DNA of 64,000 nucleotides from NCBI RefSeq assembly GCF_030555055.1, contig NZ_JAMOAO010000002.1, forward strand, positions 31,961-95,960, in the 5' to 3' direction. A program made the translations under genes and the position numbers. The stretch comes from Nocardiopsis sp. YSL2. Its GTDB lineage: Bacteria > Actinomycetota > Actinomycetes > Streptosporangiales > Streptosporangiaceae. Below the pieces are notes generated by a model that did not search any database, was not told the DNA's origin, and was given only the letters and a program-made list of their open reading frames with translations. This document shows, one piece after another, positions 1 to 7,303 of the stretch (the first letter of the stretch is position 1; every line of letters begins with the position of its first letter).

Positions 1-8
1 ATTGAGCT

Positions 9-254
9 ATGACAGACCTCAAGCTCCACAGAGCATCACTGGAGCGCCACCGCAAGCTCGCTGGGTACTCCGTCCCCGCGCTCGCGCAGGAGATGGGTGT
101 CACGGCACTGCACATGTACCGGCTGGAGTGGGGCGACCGACGCCCCAGCGCGGCGCTCTACAAGCGCCTCAAGGACACCCTCAGCGTCACCGACGAGAGC
201 CTGCTGGCCGAGACCCACCAGTCCGACGAGGACATACCGGAGGCCAGCCGATGA
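9..254 (+). CDS. XRE-family (Cro-like) DNA-binding protein
   Basis: An 81-residue protein with a single helix-turn-helix of the Cro/C1 type (residues about 16-60; recognition helix around MGVTALHMYRLEWGDRRPS). It is the first gene of the rightward early operon and, by position, probably the Cro counterpart of the leftward repressor seen in prophage B (25878..26423). No Shine-Dalgarno sequence precedes the ATG. In the second copy the -10 box lies about 7 bases upstream, so a leaderless transcript is likely. The stop overlaps the next start (ATGA). Confidence 0.8.
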   Translation: MTDLKLHRASLERHRKLAGYSVPALAQEMGVTALHMYRLEWGDRRPSAALYKRLKDTLSVTDESLLAETHQSDEDIPEASR

Positions 255-565
255 GCCTCCCCACGGTGTACACCCCAGCCCAGGCCGCCGAGATCCTCCA
301 GTGCCGGGAGTCCTGGCTCAAGGACAAGGCGAAGCACCGGGTGATCCCGTTCCACAAGCTCTCCGGCGAGTACCGGTTCACCGACGAGGACCTCGCCGAG
401 ATCATCCGCATCACCGCTGAGCACCCCGAGGCCGAACCGTCGCCGCCCGCCCGCGCGACGGGGCCCCGCAAGAAGCGGCCCACCGCCGCCACCCCGCCGC
501 CGACCACTCCGGGAGCCACCCCGCTGCGGCCGCGACGACGCCTCACCATCCCCGCCGCCGGGTGA
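251..565 (+). CDS. MerR/excisionase-like HTH protein
   Basis: 104 residues. The N-terminal half (about 4-55) has the short winged-helix pattern of the HTH_17/excisionase group (TPAQAAEILQCRESWLKDKA, then an arm ending YRFTDEDLAEI). The C-terminal half is a Pro/Arg/Ala-rich disordered tail. The start overlaps the stop of the XRE gene, so the two are probably co-translated. It could be a recombination directionality factor or an early regulator; the sequence does not decide which. Confidence 0.65.
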   Translation: MSLPTVYTPAQAAEILQCRESWLKDKAKHRVIPFHKLSGEYRFTDEDLAEIIRITAEHPEAEPSPPARATGPRKKRPTAATPPPTTPGATPLRPRRRLTIPAAG

Positions 566-595
566 CCGGCGGCCCGGCCCCACCAGGAGAGGGCC

Positions 596-811
596 ATGGC
601 CACACAGATCCGCATCGTCACCACCGACGAACCCGCCCGACTGCTCGCGCCGCACGAAGTCGCCGCGCTGTTCCGGGTCGACCCCAAGACCGTCACCCGC
701 TGGGCGAAGGCGGGACGGCTCGACTCCGTCCGCACCCCGGGCGGCCACCGGCGCTACTTCGCCGACCAGGTCCACGACCTGCTCAACCGCCACAACACCA
801 CCGCCAAGTAG
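596..811 (+). CDS. BldC-like MerR-type regulator
   Basis: 71 residues, nearly all one MerR-type winged helix. The core (APHEVAALFRVDPKTVTRWA, then GRLDS.RTPGGHRRYF) closely matches BldC of Streptomyces and relatives, a small DNA-binding protein that delays sporulation. The length is the same as chromosomal BldC. It is preceded by a GGAGAG-type ribosome site. A phage copy could control phage early genes or act on host developmental promoters; that is inference. A hairpin at 825..855 follows at once, so this three-gene regulator block may be attenuated from the rest. Confidence 0.8.
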   Translation: MATQIRIVTTDEPARLLAPHEVAALFRVDPKTVTRWAKAGRLDSVRTPGGHRRYFADQVHDLLNRHNTTAK

Positions 812-824
812 CGGCACACAGAAA

Positions 825-855
825 GGCCCCCGCCGGAGCTGACCCGGTCGGGGGC
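825..855 (+). terminator. Hairpin/attenuator after the BldC-like gene
   Basis: GC-rich inverted repeat (GCCCCCGCCGG / CCGGTCGGGGGC around a 6-7 base loop) 14 bases after the BldC-like stop and 29 bases before the next start. There is no T tract. The equivalent position in prophage B (27382..27411) keeps the stem with a changed loop and arm, which supports function as a weak terminator or attenuator. Confidence 0.5.
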
Positions 856-883
856 GCAGGCCCCAACCCAGGAGACAGGGCCC

Positions 884-1348
884 ATGGACAGCAGCGTAAC
901 CCACACCCCCCGCGCCGATACCGTGCGCGCCGCACACCAGTTGGTCGTGCAGGCCGGAGCGGAGCTGGAAAAGCTCCTCGCTCCCGCACCGACGATCCCC
1001 GCCCCGGCCGCCCCGCAGGAGATGACCGTCTCCCAGCGGCAGGCGCGCACCCTGGCCGCCATCGCGAGCCTGGTGGCCTCCCACCCGGACATGCCCACCG
1101 TCGACTGGCACGTCAGCGACCACACCCCGGAAAAGACCGACGGCCAGATCTACGCCGAAGCCGACGACGAGCGGCGCCGTGCTGGCGTCGCCGCCTGGGG
1201 GAAGCTGCTCGGCTGCGAGGTGACCGAGAAGCGCAGCCGGGACGACAGGTGGACCCAGGTGGAGGCCAACGCCAGCTCCGGCGGCGTGGACGTCCGCATC
1301 TGGGCTCACGTCGACCGGACCCCTAAGGGGGCGAAGTCCGATGGCTGA
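884..1348 (+). CDS. Unknown early phage protein with recurrent small domain
   Basis: 154 residues of unknown function. Residues about 68-148 hold a domain of pattern W-(H)-V-S ... AAWGKLLG ... GGVDVRIWAHVD. The same layout returns in the proteins at 6977..7303, 7287..8264 and 11241..11552, so this is one member of a paralogous family in this phage. The start is ATG after CAGGAGACAGGGCCC. It ends with an 8-base overlap with the next gene. Confidence 0.7.
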   Translation: MDSSVTHTPRADTVRAAHQLVVQAGAELEKLLAPAPTIPAPAAPQEMTVSQRQARTLAAIASLVASHPDMPTVDWHVSDHTPEKTDGQIYAEADDERRRAGVAAWGKLLGCEVTEKRSRDDRWTQVEANASSGGVDVRIWAHVDRTPKGAKSDG

Positions 1349-1493
1349 GCGCATCCACGTGCGACCCCGGCCGCGCCGTATCGAGCCCGACACCGCCCCG
1401 GCGCCCGTCCCGGCCGAAGTCGACGACCACGCCCGCACCGTCCTCGATGAGACGGACGCCGTCCTCGATCTGATTGAGGAGGCCGTCTCGTGA
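1341..1493 (+). CDS. Small unknown phage protein
   Basis: 50 residues with a basic N-terminus (RIHVRPRPRR) and an acidic C-terminus. It starts inside the 3' end of the previous gene and its TGA overlaps the following GTG (GTGA). A homologue sits at the same place in prophage B (27887..28040), which supports it as a real gene despite its size. Function unknown. Confidence 0.6.
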   Translation: MAERIHVRPRPRRIEPDTAPAPVPAEVDDHARTVLDETDAVLDLIEEAVS

Positions 1494-1693
1494 TCCACCA
1501 CACCCACGCCCCGGACGCCGCAGTCGGCGACCAGGTCGACGCCCACATCACCGGCGTCGTCGAGGCCATCGAGCACGACGGACGCCTCCTCATCCGCTAC
1601 ACGACCACCGACGACTCCCACGCCTGGGTGCGCCTGAACCCAGCCGCCGCCGGGGTCGGGGTGTCCGTCGCCAACCACGGGGGGACCCGATGA
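1490..1693 (+). CDS. Small unknown phage protein, beta-rich
   Basis: 67 residues starting at the GTG that overlaps the previous stop. The sequence (VGDQVDAHITGVVEAIEHDG, then IRYTTTDDSHAWV) suggests a small beta-barrel with alternating hydrophobic residues. It is about 95 percent identical to 28037..28240. Function unknown. Confidence 0.65.
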   Translation: MIHHTHAPDAAVGDQVDAHITGVVEAIEHDGRLLIRYTTTDDSHAWVRLNPAAAGVGVSVANHGGTR

Positions 1694-2034
1694 CCACCAC
1701 CACACGCCTGCGTTCACGCGAGGCCGAGATCGCCGACAGGGTCGCCATCGCGCGCGCCCGCTGGCCGATCGCCTCGCACGTCGTCCACACCGCCACCGGC
1801 ATGCGCGGCGTCATCACCCGCGACACCGCAGCCCGGGTGCCGTGCGGCACCACGGGCGCCGACGAGGACGCCGCGTGGTCGATCCTGCCGTCCGCCACCG
1901 CCGCTGGCGGGGACGCCCGCCGTCCCGGCTGGGGCATCGCGGTACACGTCAGCTTCACCGAGGCCGGGGTGACCTGGACCTCCTGGATCCGTACCGACTA
2001 CCTGCGGCGGATCCGCCGCGCCGGGGACCGGTGA
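1690..2034 (+). CDS. Unknown early phage protein
   Basis: 114 residues starting at the ATG overlapping the previous stop (ATGA). The N-terminus is helical (LRSREAEIADRVAIARARWP) and the rest is mixed alpha/beta. A frameshifted homologue is at 28237..28578. No family recognised. Probably translated together with its neighbours. Confidence 0.65.
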   Translation: MTTTTRLRSREAEIADRVAIARARWPIASHVVHTATGMRGVITRDTAARVPCGTTGADEDAAWSILPSATAAGGDARRPGWGIAVHVSFTEAGVTWTSWIRTDYLRRIRRAGDR

Positions 2035-2507
2035 TCGCCATGAAGTACACCGTGATCGCCACCGACGGCACCCTGACCGCGCATGACCGTGACCTGGACC
2101 TGCGGGCCGAGGTCGGCCCCGAGGGCCCGGCGCGGGTGCGCCTGGCCACCTCCGTCCTCGCGTGCGCCTGGGTCAACGACGACGGCCACGCGCAGGACTA
2201 CCCGCGCAACGTCGTCGGCTCCTGTGTCCTGCTCGCGCTCGGCGCCGCCGGCCTCCCCTACGCGGGCCCGGTGGTCCTCACCGGCTGGGACCCGATTCGT
2301 GAGATCCACAGCCTCACCGACCCCGGCCTCATCGAGCGCATCCACCGGGACGTGCTCGTCGCCCTCGGGCAGGCCGAGCGCCCCGACGGGCCGCCGCCCA
2401 ACGGGCGCACCCTGGCGTGGGAGTCGGACGTGCGCGAGTACGCCGAATGGGTCGGCACCGCCCCGGCCCCGACCATGCAGCTCGTGCGCGTGGACGGCCT
2501 GCGATGA
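2031..2507 (+). CDS. Unknown early phage protein
   Basis: 158 residues from GTG 2031. This start aligns with the GTG used by the prophage B homologue (28575), so it is preferred over the ATG at 2040. The middle contains PYAGPVVLTGWDPIREI, conserved in both copies, and the C-terminus is acidic. Function unknown. Confidence 0.65.
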   Translation: MIAMKYTVIATDGTLTAHDRDLDLRAEVGPEGPARVRLATSVLACAWVNDDGHAQDYPRNVVGSCVLLALGAAGLPYAGPVVLTGWDPIREIHSLTDPGLIERIHRDVLVALGQAERPDGPPPNGRTLAWESDVREYAEWVGTAPAPTMQLVRVDGLR

Positions 2508-3082
2508 GCGCCCCGCCGATCCCGACCCGCCTCGCGCACCGGCCCACCGTCGGCGGACTGGTCGTGCCGTGGGTGTCGCTCGAATCGGACCGGGGCCACC
2601 ACCTCGGGCAGGTGTCCGACGCTCGGCGCGTGCGCGCGCTGCGGCAGAGGCTCTGCCAGATCTGCGGCGAGCGGCTCTACGCGGACCGGTACGTCCTGTT
2701 CGGCCGCGAGGCCGACCGGTCCCGGGGGTACGTGATCGAGCCCGGCATGCACCCCGAGTGCGCCGCGTACAGCGCGAAGGCGTGCCCGATGCTCACCGGC
2801 GACATGGACCACTACCGCTCACACGCGGTCGACATGTCCGCCCGGTCCTGCCCGGACCCCGGCTGCAGGTGCCAGCTGGTCCCCGCCCCTGACCAGGCGG
2901 CCCGAGCGGGCGCCCCCTCGGACACCTTCTTCCAGGTGTGGGCACACACCGCCGACTACCGGATCGCCCGCACCGACGAAGGCCCCGCCCTCGCCTGGCC
3001 GGAGGCCCCGCTGCGGATCCGCACCATCGCCACCGGCGTGCACCGCGCCGCCCTGAACCTCATCACCCAGAAGGAGCACTGA
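2504..3082 (+). CDS. Phage protein with putative zinc site
   Basis: 192 residues. A C-x2-C (CQICG, about residues 46-50), HPEC (about 85-88) and a second C-x4-C near 112-117 suggest one or two zinc sites of HNH or treble-clef type, but no complete HNH catalytic motif is visible. Proteins of this general layout are common in actinophage early regions. Start ATG overlaps the previous stop. Confidence 0.6.
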   Translation: MSAPPIPTRLAHRPTVGGLVVPWVSLESDRGHHLGQVSDARRVRALRQRLCQICGERLYADRYVLFGREADRSRGYVIEPGMHPECAAYSAKACPMLTGDMDHYRSHAVDMSARSCPDPGCRCQLVPAPDQAARAGAPSDTFFQVWAHTADYRIARTDEGPALAWPEAPLRIRTIATGVHRAALNLITQKEH

Positions 3083-3084
3083 CC

Positions 3085-4053
3085 ATGTCCCGGACGTCAA
3101 AGCCACCCGGTGCGCGAGTGGGGATTCCCGCGCCGGGAGCCAAGGACAGGGAGGGCGCCCAGGGGGGCCGCCCGGTGAAGCGTCCTGCGTCCGGTTCCCA
3201 GGCCGGACCGGAGGCCACCGTCGCTCACGCCTCCGGTCCGGCCACCCCACACGTGGAGGCCGGCCCTGCCGACCTCACTCCAGAGCAGGTCAAGACCCTG
3301 CTCACCGGCATCCAGTCCGACCGTGTCCAGCGCCACCGGAACAACAGCCACCTGGAGGGCTGGGACGTCCGCCGCACCCTGACGCGGATCTTCGGGTTCG
3401 GCGGGTGGAGCGACCAGACCCTTGAGCTGACCTGCATCCGCGAGCACGCCGACCGGATCGACGGCGATATCCGCTGGTGGGTGGTCTACCGCGCGCAGGT
3501 CCGACTCATCATCCGCACCACCGACGGCCGGGTCCTGTCCTGGTGGGACGACACCGCTGTCGGTGACGCCTCCAAGCAGGTGACGGCCGGGCAAGCCCAC
3601 GACCTCGCCTCGAAGTCCGCCGTGACCCAGGCGCTCAAGCGGTGCGCCGCGAACCTCGGCGACCAGTTGGGCCTGTCGCTCTACCGCAAGGGCGACCTGT
3701 CGCCCGTCGTGATCTGGTCCGCCGCGCACATCTACCCCGAGTCCCAGGAACGCATGGGCGAGGTCGGCCCCGGCGCCACCGATCCCGAGGGCGAGTTCGC
3801 CGCCACCATCCGCGGCCGGATCGCCGGTGCGACCACGCCCGAGCAGCTCAACCAGATCTGGTCGGCGGTCACCGAAGAGCAGGAGCAGGGCCTGAGCGGC
3901 GACATCGCCGAAGGCCTGCACGACGCCCTGCACGCCCGGTTCGCCGAGATGACCGAGAAGCCCGAACCGGAGCAGATCGCCGCCGCGCAGGACGCGGAAG
4001 CCGAGGCCCCGCAGAACACCACCACCAGCCGCCGAGGAGGCCGCCGTGCCTGA
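3085..4053 (+). CDS. Rad52/Rad22-like single-strand annealing protein
   Basis: 322 residues. A disordered basic N-terminus (about 1-65) is followed by a Rad52-type core (about 70-215): GWDVRRTLTRIFGFGGWS, a central WWVVYRAQVRLIIRT strand region, and ALKRCAANLGDQLGLSLY. These are the signature blocks of the phage Rad52/22 annealing family. It would anneal complementary single strands in phage recombination. The C-terminal 100 residues are acidic and probably bind partners. The next gene overlaps its stop. No recognisable exonuclease is adjacent. Confidence 0.8.
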   Translation: MSRTSKPPGARVGIPAPGAKDREGAQGGRPVKRPASGSQAGPEATVAHASGPATPHVEAGPADLTPEQVKTLLTGIQSDRVQRHRNNSHLEGWDVRRTLTRIFGFGGWSDQTLELTCIREHADRIDGDIRWWVVYRAQVRLIIRTTDGRVLSWWDDTAVGDASKQVTAGQAHDLASKSAVTQALKRCAANLGDQLGLSLYRKGDLSPVVIWSAAHIYPESQERMGEVGPGATDPEGEFAATIRGRIAGATTPEQLNQIWSAVTEEQEQGLSGDIAEGLHDALHARFAEMTEKPEPEQIAAAQDAEAEAPQNTTTSRRGGRRA

Positions 4054-4687
4054 CCTGTCCCATCCCGCGCGCGTCGCCGCGCTCCGCGTCCTCAAGGACC
4101 GGGTCACCGTCGAGTACGACGGCGCACGCGCCGAAGCAGAGCAGCACTTCAAGGAGCTGCGCAACTCCATGGGGGTCAAGAGCCTCGACGTGCTCATGCC
4201 CGCAGGCGAGTCCGCCGGATCCCTGAACATCAGCGGCCCGCGCCGCAAGGTCACCTGGCACACCGAGGCGCTCGTCGACCTGGTCGACCGGACCGCTCCA
4301 GCCGAGCTGGACGAGGAGATCGACCCGGCCGCCTTGGAGGACCGCGACCTCCTCGCTCTGCTCAAGGAGGCCCGGCCGGACCTGATCCGCCGCTCCGTGA
4401 AGAAGGCATTCGTCAAGAAGCTCGACGAGGTCCTCTCCGACGACGGAACCCTCACCGACCACACCACGGGCGAGATCGTCAAGGTCGCTGACGTCGACTA
4501 CACGCCGGTCACCGGAGCGTTCAGCTTCACCCCGGGGCCGCGCGCGGAGGAGGCGGTGCTGGAGGCGTGGCACCGCGGCGAGTTGGCCGGGGTCGGCGAG
4601 TCGCTGGTGCCGCAGATCGAGCAGGCCGACGAGCCCCAGCCGGCCGACGAGGTCGTAGGGCCGTTCCCCACGGGAGGCACCCGATGA
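4046..4687 (+). CDS. Unknown protein coupled to the annealing protein
   Basis: 213 residues from a GTG that overlaps the Rad52-like stop by 8 bases. The N-terminus is helical, the middle strongly charged (ALVDLVDRTAPAELDEEIDP), and a conserved block near residues 150-180 reads VDYTPVTGAFSFTP followed by AWHRGELAG. Tight coupling in both prophages suggests a partner in recombination or a phage-specific accessory. I see no exonuclease motif. Family unknown. Confidence 0.6.
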   Translation: MPDLSHPARVAALRVLKDRVTVEYDGARAEAEQHFKELRNSMGVKSLDVLMPAGESAGSLNISGPRRKVTWHTEALVDLVDRTAPAELDEEIDPAALEDRDLLALLKEARPDLIRRSVKKAFVKKLDEVLSDDGTLTDHTTGEIVKVADVDYTPVTGAFSFTPGPRAEEAVLEAWHRGELAGVGESLVPQIEQADEPQPADEVVGPFPTGGTR

Positions 4688-4908
4688 TCGCCCTCGCCAT
4701 CACCTTCACGGTCGGAGCCGCCACCGGAGCGGTCGCCGCCTGGTGGGTCAAGAACCGGGGAGGCGACGACCAGCAGGTCGAGGTCTTCCAGCTCCGCCGT
4801 CACCTCGCGAACCTGCGCGAGGTCAACACCAAGCTGTCCATGAGGTGCGGCCACTGCGGGACCGGCCGGGCCGTGCCCGCCGACCGGCAGACGGGAGGCG
4901 CCCTGTGA
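4684..4908 (+). CDS. Membrane-anchored zinc-ribbon-like small protein
   Basis: 74 residues. One N-terminal transmembrane segment (about 2-22, IALAITFTVGAATGAVAAWW), a short basic/coiled region, then CGHCGTG near the C-terminus, a possible half zinc site. The homologue at 31265..31498 keeps the TM segment and the CGHCG motif. Function unknown; a membrane-tethered exclusion or signalling role is only a guess. Confidence 0.6.
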   Translation: MIALAITFTVGAATGAVAAWWVKNRGGDDQQVEVFQLRRHLANLREVNTKLSMRCGHCGTGRAVPADRQTGGAL

Positions 4909-5348
4909 GTGCCGAAGAGCGACTGCGTGCTCTCGCCGCCGAGCGGGGTGCGGTCGTCCTGACCGGGGACGAGTGGACGCCCGAGCGGATGCTCGACATC
5001 GTCCGCGAGCAGCGTGCGCGCCAGGCCGCCACGGGCCGCGCCGACACCCACATGGACGGGCACGCGCACGAGATCGCCGCAGCCATCACCGAGACCACGG
5101 GCGTGGACCCCGATGACGTGACCGCTGTGCTGCTCGCGATGGCCAGCCAGGTCGGCACCGTGCTCGTCGCCCACCAGCGCAGCGCGGACTCTACGGTCCT
5201 GCACCTGATGTGGTCGGTCGCCGACTACGTGGACCGAGCCCAGCACCGGCCGACCGCGTACCTGCCCGACGATGACCCCGCTCGCGGCGAGCACTGCCGC
5301 CGCTGCGGCGAGGACTGGCCGTGCTCGATCTCCCAGGGAGGTCGGTGA
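4905..5348 (+). CDS. Unknown early phage protein
   Basis: 147 residues from a GTG overlapping the previous stop. Mainly helical (residues 25-60 charged; about 75-110 hydrophobic, DDVTAVLLAMASQVGTVLVA) and ending in CRRCGEDWPC, a likely zinc-binding tail. Preserved in prophage B with indels. Function unknown. Confidence 0.6.
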   Translation: MSAEERLRALAAERGAVVLTGDEWTPERMLDIVREQRARQAATGRADTHMDGHAHEIAAAITETTGVDPDDVTAVLLAMASQVGTVLVAHQRSADSTVLHLMWSVADYVDRAQHRPTAYLPDDDPARGEHCRRCGEDWPCSISQGGR

Positions 5349-5593
5349 TGAACGGCCGCACCTGGAGGCGTGTACAGCGCCGCCTGCTCGACGCCGAGAT
5401 CAGCGTGCACGAGTACGCCGCGGGATGGCGGCGGCACCTGCTCGGTACCGCCCTGCACGAGGACATGCCGGGCCACCCCGAGCGCATCGCCGACATCGAC
5501 CCCGAGGGCCAGGACGAGTTCGACGACATCGTCATGGCGGCCCTGGACCGGGACCTGTTCCATCTCATCATGCGCACCGGCTGGGGGCGATGA
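5348..5593 (+). CDS. Small unknown helical phage protein
   Basis: 81 residues. Start ATG 5348 overlaps the previous TGA by one base and is served by AGGGAGGTC; GTG 5345 is an alternative. Contains ISVHEYAAGWRRHLLGTALH and an acidic stretch DEFDDIVMAALD. Almost identical to 31914..32159. Function unknown. Confidence 0.6.
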   Translation: MNGRTWRRVQRRLLDAEISVHEYAAGWRRHLLGTALHEDMPGHPERIADIDPEGQDEFDDIVMAALDRDLFHLIMRTGWGR

Positions 5594-6144
5594 CCATGGC
5601 ACTCGAACACCAGATCAGCATGGCTGACCGTCCGGAGAAGCCAGCCCGGACCTCCGACTTCCAGGGTCGAGAGCGGGCGCTGTGCGCCGGATCCGACGCA
5701 CCCATCCCCGCGCAGGAGGAGGACGCCGCGCGGTGGATGGTCCGCCGCCTGGCCAACCGGCACGACTGCCCGGGGACCGCCGAGCAGTGCGGCGACTGGG
5801 TTGCGCACCGTCGCGACGTCGCCGCCGCCTTGGACGTGATCGCGATGCTCGACATCGCCGACGAGGCCCCGGCCGAGCCCGCCCACGAGAAGCCCGCTCC
5901 GAAGCGGCGCCAGACCGCGCCGCCGAGCCACGGCACCCTCGCCGCCTACCAGCGGCACATCAGGAACCGCGAGAAGCCCTGTCGCACCTGCGAGCACAAG
6001 GTCGGCTACAAGCCCGACGAGCCCGAGCCCGAGGCGCGCGCCTACGACGTCGCCGAACTCGCCGACATGCCCGAGTCCACGCTGACCGCCGTCCTGGAGG
6101 CCGGCCAGCATCCCGCTGAGAGGACCAAGACCGATGCCGCATAG
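5590..6144 (+). CDS. Unknown phage protein with Cys pair
   Basis: 184 residues. Central helical part (RRDVAAALDVIAMLDIADEA), a basic segment with GTLAAYQRHIRNREKPCRTC that resembles the small helix-plus-C-x2-C unit found in many actinophage proteins, and an acidic C-terminus. The last 11 bases overlap the RuvC-like gene. Function unknown. Confidence 0.6.
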   Translation: MTMALEHQISMADRPEKPARTSDFQGRERALCAGSDAPIPAQEEDAARWMVRRLANRHDCPGTAEQCGDWVAHRRDVAAALDVIAMLDIADEAPAEPAHEKPAPKRRQTAPPSHGTLAAYQRHIRNREKPCRTCEHKVGYKPDEPEPEARAYDVAELADMPESTLTAVLEAGQHPAERTKTDAA

Positions 6145-6700
6145 CCACGTCAAGACCGCGGGGCCCCCGCGCGTGGTCGGGCTCGACCTGTCCGTCACCG
6201 CGACGGGTGTGGCCTTCGACAACGGCGCCCAGGACTTCATCGGGCCCCAGGCCGACGGCGACGCGCGCATCCTCGACATCCGCGAAGCCGTGCGCATCGT
6301 CGTCGGCGGCTGCCCGCCTGGCACCCGCGGCATCAACCGCTGGGTCGACCTCGTCGTCATCGAGGACATCCCACCGGTGCGGGCCAAGGCGATCGGGATG
6401 CTCGGCATGGTGCACGGCGTCGTCCGCGCCCTGCTCATGGACAACGGCATCCCCTACGCCCTGGTGCCGCCCTCGTCCCTGAAGAAGTACGCCACCGGGC
6501 GCGGTGGCGCGGGCAAGCCGGACATGCGCATGGAGCTGTTCAAGCGCACCGGCGACGACGTGCGAGACGACAACGCCGTCGACGCCGCGTGGCTGCGATA
6601 CATGGGGCTCGATGCCCTCGGCCACCCCGAGGTGCACCTGCCCAAGGGTCACCGCGAGGGGCTCGCCAAGATCGCATGGCCGGAGGTGCGCCGTGCGTGA
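6134..6700 (+). CDS. RuvC-like Holliday junction resolvase
   Basis: 188 residues with an RNase H-like fold pattern: first acidic residue in VVGLDLSVTATG (D18), second in VVIED (E77), PPSSLKKYATG, then DDVRDDNAVDAAW supplying the last acids (about D146 and D150). This four-acid order is that of RuvC-type resolvases, which cut branched DNA before packaging or during recombination. The corresponding locus in prophage B carries unrelated genes (32760..34190), so this gene lies in an exchange hot spot between the Cys-pair gene and the WhiB-like gene. Confidence 0.8.
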   Translation: MPHSHVKTAGPPRVVGLDLSVTATGVAFDNGAQDFIGPQADGDARILDIREAVRIVVGGCPPGTRGINRWVDLVVIEDIPPVRAKAIGMLGMVHGVVRALLMDNGIPYALVPPSSLKKYATGRGGAGKPDMRMELFKRTGDDVRDDNAVDAAWLRYMGLDALGHPEVHLPKGHREGLAKIAWPEVRRA

Positions 6701-6980
6701 CCTGCGAGACCAGGCCTGGCGCGACGACGCCGCCTGCAAGAACCTGCCGCTCTGGGTCTTCTTCGGGGCGCCGGGTGAGCGCGGTGACCAGCGCGAGCGC
6801 CGCGAGGAGAAGGCCAAGACCGTGTGCGCCGACTGCCCGGTGCGCGTCGAGTGCCTGGACGAAGCGCTCGAAGGCTCCCCCACTGAGCTGTGCGGCGTGC
6901 GCGGAGGCCTGAACGGCGACGAACAGAGGGCAGTCCGTCGGCGCCGCATCCGGGCTGCGAGAGCGAGGGCCGCCGCATGA
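6693..6980 (+). CDS. WhiB-family regulator
   Basis: 95 residues with the full WhiB signature: four cysteines (C15, C45, C48, C54) in the C..C-x2-C-x5-C order that binds a [4Fe-4S] cluster, the turn GVRGGL (about 68-73), and a basic C-terminus (VRRRRIRAARAR) that contacts DNA. WhiB proteins act with the principal sigma factor in actinobacteria, and phage versions are known to down-regulate host whiB genes. Start GTG overlaps the RuvC-like stop by 8 bases. Confidence 0.9.
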   Translation: MRDLRDQAWRDDAACKNLPLWVFFGAPGERGDQRERREEKAKTVCADCPVRVECLDEALEGSPTELCGVRGGLNGDEQRAVRRRRIRAARARAAA

Positions 6981-7303
6981 ACGCCATCCGCGAGTTCCTC
7001 GCCGCCCGCCCGTACCTGAACCGTGGGTCCGTGCGGCCGACGGGCGAGGGGGCGTGCGTCATCTACTCCTACACGCACGACGCCGCCCCGGACGACACCC
7101 TGCCCACGCTGGACGACATCCAGGCGTGGCTGTCCGAGTGGCGCGCGGCCCTGGACGCCGGCGCCCGACAGATCCACCGCATCACCAAGGTGGAAGGCCT
7201 GGACTACGCCACCCTCGGCGGTCACATGGGTGGCAAGCCGCTCGTGGTCCGTGTCCTGCCCGCCATGCCCGACGGGGGGTGGCACTGTGGCAGCCGACGT
7301 TGA
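6977..7303 (+). CDS. Unknown protein, recurrent small domain
   Basis: 108 residues. Nearly the whole protein (IREFLAARPYLNRGSV ... LGGHMGGKPLVVRVLPAMP) is homologous to the middle domain of the next protein (about residues 141-246 there: IDAVLAARPSLAAGRV ... LTGHLGGQPLTVRAVPAP). It also shares the terminal GG-x-PV-x-V pattern with 884..1348 and 11241..11552. Function unknown. The exact repeat shared with 34640..43650 begins inside this gene at 7149. Confidence 0.65.
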   Translation: MNAIREFLAARPYLNRGSVRPTGEGACVIYSYTHDAAPDDTLPTLDDIQAWLSEWRAALDAGARQIHRITKVEGLDYATLGGHMGGKPLVVRVLPAMPDGGWHCGSRR

